DNA of 61,368 bases. Origin: Streptomyces phaeochromogenes (GTDB lineage Bacteria > Actinomycetota > Actinomycetes > Streptomycetales > Streptomycetaceae). Within the stretch, counting starts at the first letter, position 1. Every line of letters begins with the position of its first letter. The stretch spans positions 87,960 to 149,327 of the forward strand of contig NZ_LIQZ01000067.1 of assembly GCF_001418655.1 (NCBI RefSeq). Reading direction: 5' to 3'. This document shows, piece by piece, positions 7,345-14,728 of the stretch. A model generated the notes under the pieces. The model saw only the letters and a list, made by a program, of their open reading frames with translations. It was not told where the DNA came from and made no database searches. The position numbers were made by a program, and so were the translations under genes.

Positions 7345-8625
7345 GTGACCATCTCCGTTTACGAGGGCCAACCGGCCGGTCGGCACGCAGCCATTCCCCA
7401 AGGCAGCCTGCTCCGCCGGGTATACGCACCCCGGGCCTTCGACGCGCTCGCTTTCTCCATGTGCACCTACGCCATGCCGCTCCTGGTGCTGGCCACGACC
7501 AAGTCCGCGTCCCTGACAGGTCTGGCCTTCGCGCTGGAATGGCTTCCGCGGGTGGCGGCCTTCGGCCTGGCGGGCGACCTGGTCGACCGGCGTGGAGCCG
7601 CGATCGTGTTCTTCCTCGCCTCCCTGGCCCGGGCGCTGCTCGTGGCGGCGGGAGGCGTCGCCCTGTTCATGCTCCCGAGCGGGACGGCCGAAACAGTCAC
7701 CGTGATGGCGCTGGCCGCCGGAACAGGTGCCCTGACACAGTTCAGTTTCATCGCCAACGAAGCGGTGGGCGCGATCGTCAGCCGGCGTACGGCGGGTCAG
7801 GCGCACAAGGTGCAGGCCGTACTGATCGGGATCGACCAGACCGCCACCCTCACCGGGCCCGCGCTGGGAGGTGTGCTGCTGCTCGGCGGGCCGAGCCATA
7901 TGCTCGCCGTCCTCGGGGTGTTGTCCGTCCTCGCGGCCTGTCTCGCCCTGCAGACCCCGCCCACGCCACTGCGCGGCTCCGCCAAGAACGGAGCGCGACG
8001 GCAGGCAGGGCTCAAGACCGGGTGGAACACGCTGAGTTCACTGCCTGTGCTGAGCTGGCTCGTGGCCGGACTGGTCGTCTCCAACCTCGCGCTCGGGCTG
8101 CTGCAGGCCGCCAGCCCGATCATCGTGATCGAACGCTTCGGACTGACCTCGGCGGCCGTGGGCACCCTCTGGTCGGCGGCGGCGGCATCCACCCTGCTCG
8201 CCATCGCGGCCTGCCGGTTCGCGCTCAACCGGCTGGGCCTGTGGGGTGTCGGCGTGGTCTGCTCCACCGTCGCGTCCGCGGCCTGCCTCGCCCTGGCGCA
8301 GGCGCCCACCTACATCTCGTACGTCCTGGTCATGGCGCTCTTCATGGCCGCGGACGGCGGCCTGACCGTCGTGTTGCGCACCCTGCGCTCGCTTCTGATA
8401 CCCCCGGCCGCCTTCGGAAGCACCCTCTCCCTGACCATCCTGCTCCTGCTGCTGCCCTTCCCGGTCGCGGGAATCGTGGTTGCTCTGACACCGTTGTCGG
8501 CGCTCCAGCACGCCATCCTGGTGTGCGGCATACTCCAGGCCCTCGCCCTCGGCCTGGCGTTCATGCGGTTGCGGGGCGATCCGGTCCTGCGCGGTTCCGG
8601 GAACATGACCCGGGCGACGGCCTGA
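7345..8625 (+). CDS. MFS transporter, exporter-like
   Basis: A 426-residue integral membrane protein with about 12 hydrophobic segments. The first helix pair FDALAFSMCTYAMPLLVLATT and the loop GLAGDLVDRRG between helices 2 and 3 match the MFS signature loop GxxxDRxGRR. Its length and layout resemble the EntS-type / MFS_3 effector-exporter group, so efflux of a small molecule is more likely than uptake. The GTG at 7345 is taken as start; a weak GAAAG lies upstream. It stands alone between a palindrome-containing leader and a terminator, so its own regulator is not adjacent. The substrate is unknown. Confidence 0.85.
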   Translation: MTISVYEGQPAGRHAAIPQGSLLRRVYAPRAFDALAFSMCTYAMPLLVLATTKSASLTGLAFALEWLPRVAAFGLAGDLVDRRGAAIVFFLASLARALLVAAGGVALFMLPSGTAETVTVMALAAGTGALTQFSFIANEAVGAIVSRRTAGQAHKVQAVLIGIDQTATLTGPALGGVLLLGGPSHMLAVLGVLSVLAACLALQTPPTPLRGSAKNGARRQAGLKTGWNTLSSLPVLSWLVAGLVVSNLALGLLQAASPIIVIERFGLTSAAVGTLWSAAAASTLLAIAACRFALNRLGLWGVGVVCSTVASAACLALAQAPTYISYVLVMALFMAADGGLTVVLRTLRSLLIPPAAFGSTLSLTILLLLLPFPVAGIVVALTPLSALQHAILVCGILQALALGLAFMRLRGDPVLRGSGNMTRATA

Positions 8626-8639
8626 CCACTGACCTGACG

Positions 8640-8676
8640 GGTATCGGCGTCCGGCCACGGGTCGGGCGCCGATACC
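8640..8676. terminator. bidirectional hairpin terminator
   Basis: GGTATCGGCG pairs with CGCCGATACC, with further inner pairing (CCG/CGG). It lies between the convergent MFS and VOC genes. Confidence 0.75.
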
Positions 8677-8689
8677 GCTGTCCGGAGCC

Positions 8690-9106
8690 CTACTCCTTCG
8701 GCTGGGTGAAGCGGATGCTGTTGCCGAAGGGGTCGCGGAGGCCGCAGTCGATTCCGTACGGACGCTCGGTGGGCTCCTCGGTGAACTCGACACCCCGGCC
8801 CAGCAGCTTCTCGTACGTCTTGCGGCAGTCGTCGGTGGTGAAGATGAGGTGGCCGCCCATCGCCCCCTTGGTCAACAGCTCCCGTACCTGCTGCGCCGTC
8901 TCCTCGGACAGCGCTGGAGGGCCCGGCTTCTCCAGCAGGATCTGGCGGTCGGGGTGACCGGGTACGTTGACGGTCAGCCAGCGCATGAAGCCCAGGGACA
9001 CGTCGGTGTTGACCTCCAGTTCGAGCTTCCCCACGTAGAAGTCGAGGGCCTCGTCCTGGTCGAGGACGTAGATCTGCGAGTGCGTGATGGCGGTGAACAT
9101 GTCCAT
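8690..9106 (-). CDS. VOC (glyoxalase/bleomycin-resistance-like) protein
   Basis: A 138-residue protein of the vicinal oxygen chelate fold. The opening TAITHSQIYVLDQDEALDFYVGKL and the ending YGIDCGLRDPFGNSIRFTQ are typical of small VOC proteins that bind a metal or ligand between two beta-alpha-beta-beta-beta modules. The start is MDMFTAITH (9106) or the Met two codons later; the larger open frame adds 12 unrelated residues. It lies 87 bp downstream of a short AraC-type regulator on the same strand, a pairing common in actinobacteria, so the two are probably one operon. The reaction or ligand is unknown. Confidence 0.85.
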   Translation of the reverse strand: MDMFTAITHSQIYVLDQDEALDFYVGKLELEVNTDVSLGFMRWLTVNVPGHPDRQILLEKPGPPALSEETAQQVRELLTKGAMGGHLIFTTDDCRKTYEKLLGRGVEFTEEPTERPYGIDCGLRDPFGNSIRFTQPKE

Positions 9107-9193
9107 CACGCTATCGAGCCGGCCGGGCGAAAACTTATCCAAAACTGCTCAGCCGAGGGGCTGGTACAGGCCGTGAGGGCGGTCGGCGGACCG

Positions 9194-9586
9194 TCAGTCG
9201 CTGGGGCGCATCCACGCCATGGCGAAACACGTCGGTACGGCCGCGGTCACCGATTCGCGGCGGTATGCCCTCGGTGACCGGCCGACGATGTCGCGGAACG
9301 TGCGGCTGAAGGTTCCCGGGCTGCCGAAGCCCACCTGGAAGCAGATGTCCGTCACGCTGCGGTCGGTCTCCCGCAGCAGGAACATCGCACGCTCGACCCG
9401 GCGGCGCTGCAGATAGCGGTGCGGTGTCTCGCCGAACGTGGCCCGGAAGGTGCGTGCGAAATGCGCCTGGGACAAATGGGCGATCCGGGCCAGGGCCGGG
9501 ACGTCCAGCGGCTGCGCGTAACCGCGGTCCATCGCATCCCGCGCCCGAAGCATGCGACGGTTGCTCTCTTCTGCGGCACGACTCAC
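9194..9586 (-). CDS. AraC-type DNA-binding regulator, short form
   Basis: A 130-residue protein consisting almost only of the double helix-turn-helix of the AraC/XylS family. Helix 1 region: LDVPALARIAHLSQAHFAR; helix 2 region: SVTDICFQVGFGSPGTFSRTF, then the closing GRSPRAYRR. There is no separate ligand-binding domain. It precedes the VOC gene, which may act with it or be its target. The GTG at 9586 is the likely start. Confidence in the family is high; target and signal are unknown. Confidence 0.87.
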   Translation of the reverse strand: MSRAAEESNRRMLRARDAMDRGYAQPLDVPALARIAHLSQAHFARTFRATFGETPHRYLQRRRVERAMFLLRETDRSVTDICFQVGFGSPGTFSRTFRDIVGRSPRAYRRESVTAAVPTCFAMAWMRPSD

Positions 9587-9750
9587 GACGCCATCACATC
9601 ACGGGACCGCGCGGCCGGATTGTTTTACGTTGCCTTTGCCATTCGGGAACCCTGGTGGCGGTGAGGAGCGTTCATCTGTCGCGGGGCGTGAACCAACGCG
9701 ACCGATGATTCAGGACCGGACAGGCAACAACAAAAGCCGAGGTGGCAGTA

Positions 9751-10374
9751 GTGGCGATGTGGGACCGGCTCAAGGACCAGGCCAAGAACCTCCAGCAGTC
9801 CCAGAGCGGCAGGGGATCGGGGGGACAGGGGCAGGCCCCTCACGGCCAGGGCCAGGCCCCCTATGGGCAGGGCCAGTCTCCGTACGGGCAGGGTCAGAGC
9901 GGTGGCCATGCGCCCGGTTCGTCCTCCGGTGGCTCCAAGGCCAAGCTGGTCGGGCTGCTCAAGTCCCAGCTCGCGTCGGTCAAGACCGAGCTCAAGAGCG
10001 GCGCCTACCGGGACGCCAGCATGGCCATGTGCGCGCTCGTGGCCGCGGCCGACGGACATGTGGATCAGGCGGAGAGGCAGCGTGTCGAGGAGCTGATCGT
10101 CTCCAACGAGGTATTGCAGAACTTCCCGGCGGACCAGCTTCGCCAGCGCTTCAACAAGCACCTGGACCAGCTCATCGCCAACTTCGAGGTGGGCAAGGCC
10201 GAAGCGCTGCGGGAGATCGCCAAGGCCGCCAAGAAGCCGGTGGAGGCCCGCGCGGTCATCCAGACGGGCATCGTGGTCGCGGGGGCCGACGGGCACTTCG
10301 ACCAGTCCGAGCAGTTCGCCATTCGTGATGCCTGCGCCGCCGTCGGTCTGTCCCCCACGGAGTTCGGCGTCTGA
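9751..10374 (+). CDS. TerB-domain protein with Gly/Gln-rich linker
   Basis: A 207-residue cytoplasmic protein. After a short N-terminus (MWDRLKDQAKN) comes a low-complexity run of GQGQAP(H/Y) units at about residues 25-55, encoded by imperfect tandem DNA repeats around 9825-9905. Residues 60-205 form a TerB (tellurite-resistance B-like) helical domain with the two acidic metal-site motifs ADGHVDQAE and ADGHFDQSE. TerB proteins bind Ca2+ and belong to stress modules near the membrane. The GTG at 9751 is preferred because GAGGTGG lies five bases upstream; ATG 9757 is possible. No other ter genes are near. Confidence 0.85.
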   Translation: MAMWDRLKDQAKNLQQSQSGRGSGGQGQAPHGQGQAPYGQGQSPYGQGQSGGHAPGSSSGGSKAKLVGLLKSQLASVKTELKSGAYRDASMAMCALVAAADGHVDQAERQRVEELIVSNEVLQNFPADQLRQRFNKHLDQLIANFEVGKAEALREIAKAAKKPVEARAVIQTGIVVAGADGHFDQSEQFAIRDACAAVGLSPTEFGV

Positions 10375-10395
10375 CAGCTGCCGCCGACGACTCAG

Positions 10396-10424
10396 CCGCC
10401 GACTCCACCCCCCGGAGTCGGCGG
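10396..10424. terminator. hairpin after TerB gene
   Basis: CCGCCGACTCC and GGAGTCGGCGG form a perfect 11 bp stem with a 7 nt loop, 21 bp after the TerB gene stop. Confidence 0.85.
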
Positions 10425-10602
10425 CCCGGTGAAGTAGTCGGCCTCGTGGTCACGCCGAAGGGGATCCACGGCGCGAACCCGTTCCTCCTCCGTCCTACGC
10501 GCCTCTGTCCCGAGGGCGAACTGGCCGGTATACAAGTTCAGTCACCATGCACGGGCGCGCCGTCGGCGCCCCGGCTCGCGGTGTTGGACCCAGGGGGGAA
10601 TC

Positions 10603-11520
10603 TTGAAGAACCGTCGCACCCAGTCCGGCAGCACGGCAATGAACCGCCGACGGGCGACCGCCGTGGGAGCGGCGGTCAGCGGCTGCGCCCTCGTCGTCGC
10701 GTCCGCGGCACCCGTCGCGGCGCACGGCGGCGGCCACGGCCGGGGCACGGACTACGTATCGCTCGGAGACTCCTACACCTCGGGACCGGGGATCCCGACG
10801 CAGGTGGACGCGAACTGCGCCCGCTCCGACCACAACTACCCCTCGCTCGTCGCCGCGGAGCGCAGAACGTCCACGTTCAAGGACGTGAGCTGCGGAGGCG
10901 CCACGACCGAGCAGATGTGGAAGGCACAGGGGACCAACCCTCCACAGCTCAACGCCCTGCAGCGGGACACCGACCTGGTGACCGTCCAGATCGGCGGCAA
11001 CGACATCGGGTTCAGCTCCATCATCAGCACCTGCGCCCAGCTGAGCTCGCAGGACCTCACGGGGGACCCGTGCCGGCGTCACTTCAGGTCCTCCGGGGTC
11101 GATGAGCTGACGCTGAGGATCCTCGACACGGCACCCAAGATCACCCGCGTGCTGCGGGCCGTGCACGCCAGGGCGCCGCACGCCCGCGTGCTCGTCGTCG
11201 GCTACCCCGCTCTCCTGCCGGACGACGGCAGCGGCTGCTACCCCTCGGTGCCGTTCGCGGCGAAGGACTTCCCCTATCTGCGCGACACCGGCAAACGCCT
11301 CAACCTGATGATGCGCGTGGTGGCGCGGTTGAACGGGGCCGAATACGTTGACACGTACGGACCCACGATCGGACACGACATGTGCAAGGCCCCGGACATC
11401 CGCTGGGTCGAACCGCTGCGACCGGCTTCGCCGGCGGCCCCGGCCCACCCCAACGCCAAGGGCGAGGCGGCCATGGCACGTGCCGTGCTGCGGAGCCTGG
11501 GCAAGGGGCACGGGCACTGA
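10603..11520 (+). CDS. secreted SGNH/GDSL lipase or esterase
   Basis: A 305-residue exported hydrolase of the Streptomyces SGNH lipase group. A signal peptide (MNRRRAT, hydrophobic core, cleavage near VAA-HGG) is followed by block I YVSLGDSYTSG (nucleophile Ser57), block III IGGNDIGFS (Gly and Asn of the oxyanion hole) and the final His282 in AHPNAKGEAAMA. The DxxH aspartate is not evident, as in some family members that use a Ser-His dyad. Cys residues in DANCARSDHNYP, STCAQ and PDDGSGCYPS match the three-disulfide layout of this group. The TTG start is favoured by the strong GGGGGG ribosome binding site just upstream; ATG 10642 is the alternative. It is monocistronic. Confidence 0.88.
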   Translation: MKNRRTQSGSTAMNRRRATAVGAAVSGCALVVASAAPVAAHGGGHGRGTDYVSLGDSYTSGPGIPTQVDANCARSDHNYPSLVAAERRTSTFKDVSCGGATTEQMWKAQGTNPPQLNALQRDTDLVTVQIGGNDIGFSSIISTCAQLSSQDLTGDPCRRHFRSSGVDELTLRILDTAPKITRVLRAVHARAPHARVLVVGYPALLPDDGSGCYPSVPFAAKDFPYLRDTGKRLNLMMRVVARLNGAEYVDTYGPTIGHDMCKAPDIRWVEPLRPASPAAPAHPNAKGEAAMARAVLRSLGKGHGH

Positions 11521-11646
11521 CGGGCCTGCCACGAGGAGCCCGTCCGCTCGCCTCATCGGAGGATCACCACGTGCGAAGGAGGGACTCAGGGGGCAGAGGG
11601 ACCGTGGGAAGACAGAACGTGCGCGGCCGGTGAAGGGATGGACATC

Positions 11647-12999
11647 GTGGTACGACCGAAGATCCTGGTGGTGGGAGCGGGCTTCGCGGGAGTCGGGTGC
11701 GTCCGGCGCCTGGAGCGCAAACTCGGATCCGACGAGGCCGACGTGGCGCTGGTGACACCGGTCTCCTACCAGCTCTATCTACCGCTCCTCCCACAGGTCG
11801 CCTCCGGAGTGCTGACCCCGCAGTCGATCGCCGTGTCGCTGCGCCGCAGCCGCAAGTACCGCACCCGCATCATCCCGGGTGGTGCCATCGGTGTGGATCC
11901 GAAGGCCAAGGTCTGCGTCGTCCGCAAGATCACGGGCGAGATCGTGAACGAGCGGTACGACCACATCGTGCTGGCACCGGGCAGCGTCACGCGCACCTTC
12001 GACATCCCGGGCCTCACCGACAACGCCCGCGGTATGAAGACGCTCGCCGAGGCCGCGTTCCTCCGTGACCACGTCATCTCGCAGCTCGACCTCGCCGACG
12101 CCAGTCAGGACGAGGCCGAGCGGGCGGCGCGCCTTCAGTTCGTGGTGGTCGGCGGCGGCTACGCCGGTACGGAGACCGCCGCGTGCCTGCGGCGCCTGAC
12201 GCAGAACGCAGTCAAGCGCTACCCGCGGCTCGACCCGAAACTGATCAAGTGGCACCTGATCGACATCGCACCGAAGCTCATGCCCGAACTGGGTGACAAG
12301 CTCGGCCGCAGCGCCCAGGAGATCCTGCGCAAGCGGGGCATCGACATCTCGCTGGGCGTCTCCATCGCGAAGGCCGGTCCGGACGAGGTGACCTTCACCG
12401 ACGGCCGGGTGATCCCGACCCATACGCTGATCTGGACCGCCGGAGTCGCCGCGAGCCCGCTCATGGCCACCCTGGGCGCCGAGACGGTCAAGGGGCGGCT
12501 GGCCGTCAGCTCGGAGATGTCCCTGCCCGGTCACGACGGCGTCTTCGCGCTCGGCGACGCCGCCGCCGTACCGGACGAGGCCAAGGACACGGAGGGCGCC
12601 GTCTGCCCGCCGACCGCTCAGCACGCGATGCGCCAGGGCAAGCACGTCGCCGACAACGTCATCGCGTCGCTGCGCGGGCAGCGGATGACCCCGTACGTCC
12701 ACAATGATCTGGGACTGGTCGTGGACCTCGGTGGCCTCGACGCCGTGTCCAAGCCGCTCGGTTTCGAGCTGCGCGGCCTGCCCGCCCAGGTCGTCGCCCG
12801 TGGCTATCACTGGTCGGCGCTTCGCACCAATGTGGCGAAGGTCCGGGTGGCGACGAACTGGGCGCTCAACGCGGTGGCCGGTCACGACTTCGTGGCTACC
12901 GGACTGCTGTCCCGTTCGTCCGCGAAGCTGCGGGACTTCGAGCACACGGGCGCGTACCTGACCCCGGAGCAGATCCGGGAGCGCACCGCGAATGGGTGA
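11647..12999 (+). CDS. NDH-2-like NAD(P)H/FAD oxidoreductase
   Basis: A pyridine nucleotide-disulfide oxidoreductase-family flavoprotein of about 450 residues, most like type II NADH dehydrogenases that pass electrons from NADH to quinone at the inner membrane face. The FAD-binding GAGFAG lies at the N-terminus, the NAD-binding VVVGGGYAGTETA near residue 160, and the FAD-contact motif GVFALGDAAAV near residue 300. The phrase SYQLYLPLLPQVASG is typical of this group. GTG 11647 is preferred because AAGGG lies nine bases upstream; ATG 11638 overlaps that site. There is no Cys pair of the disulfide reductase type. Hairpins at 13020-13037 and 13062-13085 follow. Confidence 0.88.
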   Translation: MVRPKILVVGAGFAGVGCVRRLERKLGSDEADVALVTPVSYQLYLPLLPQVASGVLTPQSIAVSLRRSRKYRTRIIPGGAIGVDPKAKVCVVRKITGEIVNERYDHIVLAPGSVTRTFDIPGLTDNARGMKTLAEAAFLRDHVISQLDLADASQDEAERAARLQFVVVGGGYAGTETAACLRRLTQNAVKRYPRLDPKLIKWHLIDIAPKLMPELGDKLGRSAQEILRKRGIDISLGVSIAKAGPDEVTFTDGRVIPTHTLIWTAGVAASPLMATLGAETVKGRLAVSSEMSLPGHDGVFALGDAAAVPDEAKDTEGAVCPPTAQHAMRQGKHVADNVIASLRGQRMTPYVHNDLGLVVDLGGLDAVSKPLGFELRGLPAQVVARGYHWSALRTNVAKVRVATNWALNAVAGHDFVATGLLSRSSAKLRDFEHTGAYLTPEQIRERTANG

Positions 13000-13061
13000 C
13001 GCGAGGGGCGCGAGCGTATGTGTCCCGGCGGGGACACACATGCGGCCCGACGAACACGCGA

Positions 13062-13085
13062 GTGGCCCGGAGCGATCCGGGCCAC
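13062..13085. terminator. hairpin after NDH-2-like gene
   Basis: GTGGCCCGGA-GCGA-TCCGGGCCAC is a perfect 10 bp stem with a GNRA-type tetraloop. A smaller one, GTGTCCC-GGCG-GGGACAC, lies at 13020-13037. Confidence 0.75.
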
Positions 13086-13178
13086 CGGGTGTGGACGGCG
13101 ATACGCGGGGGCAGTGAGCCTGTCGGGCTCAACTCGTTGGAAGGGCCGACGAGTTGGCCGATCCGGAGGAGGATCCCC

Positions 13179-13652
13179 GTGAGCAGCACGTCTCGGCTGG
13201 GCAAGGTCCGCAGAACGTTCGTCATGACCGGCTGTGCGGTCGCACTGGTCTTCGGGTCGACGTCCGCACTCGCCACTCCCGGCAGCGGGGTCACCGGCAC
13301 GATCCTCGCCCAGGGCACGTCGGCCGGAACACTGAAGGTCAAGGCCAAGGGGCGTACGGACGTCATCGTGCGGTCCATCACCATCGCACCGGGCGGCACG
13401 ACCGGCTGGCACTATCACCCGGGCCAGCTCATCGCCGTCGTCAAGTCGGGGACGCTCACCCGCACGTTGCAGGACTGCTCAGTGGAGGTCAGCCAGGCGG
13501 GCACATCGTTCATCGAGCCGGCCGGGTCCCGTCACGTCCACGTCGGCCGCAACCTCGGGACCGAGCCGGTGGAGTTGTACGTCACCTACCTCGTGCCCGA
13601 GGGCAGCCCGCTGTCGCTCGACGCGGACGCTCCGGCGTGTGCCGGGAGTTAG
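13179..13652 (+). CDS. secreted cupin-domain protein
   Basis: A 157-residue protein with a signal peptide (basic start, then VMTGCAVALVFGSTSALA) and one cupin beta-barrel. The metal-site motifs are visible: TTGWHYHPGQLIAVVKSG (His-x-His, cupin motif 1) and FIEPAGSRHVHVGRN (motif 2 with His). It probably binds a metal ion outside the membrane; its activity is unknown. GTG 13179 is set by a strong GGAGGAGG upstream. The last codons overlap the left arm of the following terminator hairpin. Confidence 0.82.
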   Translation: MSSTSRLGKVRRTFVMTGCAVALVFGSTSALATPGSGVTGTILAQGTSAGTLKVKAKGRTDVIVRSITIAPGGTTGWHYHPGQLIAVVKSGTLTRTLQDCSVEVSQAGTSFIEPAGSRHVHVGRNLGTEPVELYVTYLVPEGSPLSLDADAPACAGS

Positions 13653-13665
13653 GCACACGCCGGAG
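13630..13665. terminator. hairpin overlapping the cupin 3' end
   Basis: CTCCGGCGTGTGCC and GGCACACGCCGGAG form a perfect 14 bp stem with an 8 nt loop. The left arm encodes the last residues of the cupin protein and the stop codon straddles the loop. It also ends transcription arriving from the convergent Gfo/Idh gene. Confidence 0.8.
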
Positions 13666-13689
13666 AATTCGTTCCGTAGCGCTGTGTTC

Positions 13690-14583
13690 TCAGGGGACCT
13701 GGGGAGCGGTCCCGAGCTGTGCTTCCGCATCCGTGAGGATCTCCGTCACCCGCAGGCCGAAGGCGGCGTCGCACGGATGCGGGCGACCGGTGCGGGCGGC
13801 TTCGAGGAGGGCGTCGGCGGCCCGGGTGAGAGCCTCGACCGCCCCTTCGGCGGACCCCGGCAGGACGGTGACCCCGGCCTTGCCGCGCAGCTCGACGGCG
13901 GCTCCGGCGGCGGCGGGCGGGGCCGTCAGGCTGAGCGTCAGGGTGCTCGACGCCCCGCTGACGTGGTGGAGCACCAGGTGAACGGTGTCCTTCGGGCCCC
14001 GCGCGGCGGCTGCCACCCGCTCGACGTCACCGAGCACCGGCATCAGCACGGACAGGGCGTGCGGGCCGACGTCCCAGAGGCCGCCCTTCTCCTGCCGCCA
14101 GGGCGACGCGGCGAACGGGCTGTCACTCGTGAACACGGCGCCGAGCCACTCGGCGCGCGCGGTGAACCAGCCCTCCGTAGCGGCCTGATCGGCGATCCAG
14201 GCCTGGATCTCGGGCTGGAAGCGGCTGGTGAAGAAGACGACCGAGGCGACCCCGGCCTGTTCGACCGCCTCGACGACGGTGCGCCCCTCCGCCACGGTCG
14301 CCGCGAGAGGCTTGTCCAGCAGCAGATGGCAGTTCGCCCGCGCGGCGCGCGCCGCGAGCGGGGCCTGCACGGACGGGGGCAGGGCAATGGCGACCGCGTC
14401 CACCTCGGCGAGGAGGGCGTCGACATCCTCGTACGCGCGCGTCCCGTGACGGTCGGCCAGCGCCTTGGCCGCGTCGGCGTTCCTGCCCCACACCCCCACG
14501 AAGTCCAGATCGCGATGCCCGCTCAGGGCGGGAGCGTGTGCCATGTCGGCCCAGGGCCCAGTACCGAGCAGTCCGATGCGCAT
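13690..14583 (-). CDS. Gfo/Idh/MocA family oxidoreductase
   Basis: A 297-residue NAD(P)-dependent dehydrogenase. The N-terminal Rossmann fold carries GLLGTGPWA and the family-typical LLLDKPLAATVAEGR near residue 90 (Lys of the EKP-like motif). The C-terminal half has the two-domain fold seen in sugar or cyclitol dehydrogenases, with WDVGPHALSVLMPVLG as the substrate-site helix. ATG 14583 has a clear GAGGTGG upstream; an in-frame start 21 codons earlier adds unrelated residues. It lies 145 bp downstream of the iron-siderophore permease on the same strand and could be the last gene of that operon, but a functional tie is not shown. Confidence 0.88.
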   Translation of the reverse strand: MRIGLLGTGPWADMAHAPALSGHRDLDFVGVWGRNADAAKALADRHGTRAYEDVDALLAEVDAVAIALPPSVQAPLAARAARANCHLLLDKPLAATVAEGRTVVEAVEQAGVASVVFFTSRFQPEIQAWIADQAATEGWFTARAEWLGAVFTSDSPFAASPWRQEKGGLWDVGPHALSVLMPVLGDVERVAAAARGPKDTVHLVLHHVSGASSTLTLSLTAPPAAAGAAVELRGKAGVTVLPGSAEGAVEALTRAADALLEAARTGRPHPCDAAFGLRVTEILTDAEAQLGTAPQVP

Positions 14584-14728
14584 GCCGCCACCTCTCGTCG
14601 TGCCTGTCTCGTACGGTGGCCGCCGAACGTGATCGTCCGGCGCCACCCGGAGAGCCTTTCACGCAGGCCCGGACGCTGCCCAGCCCCACCCACCGCACCG
14701 GACACCGCGAGTACGCGGTCCCGCGGGG

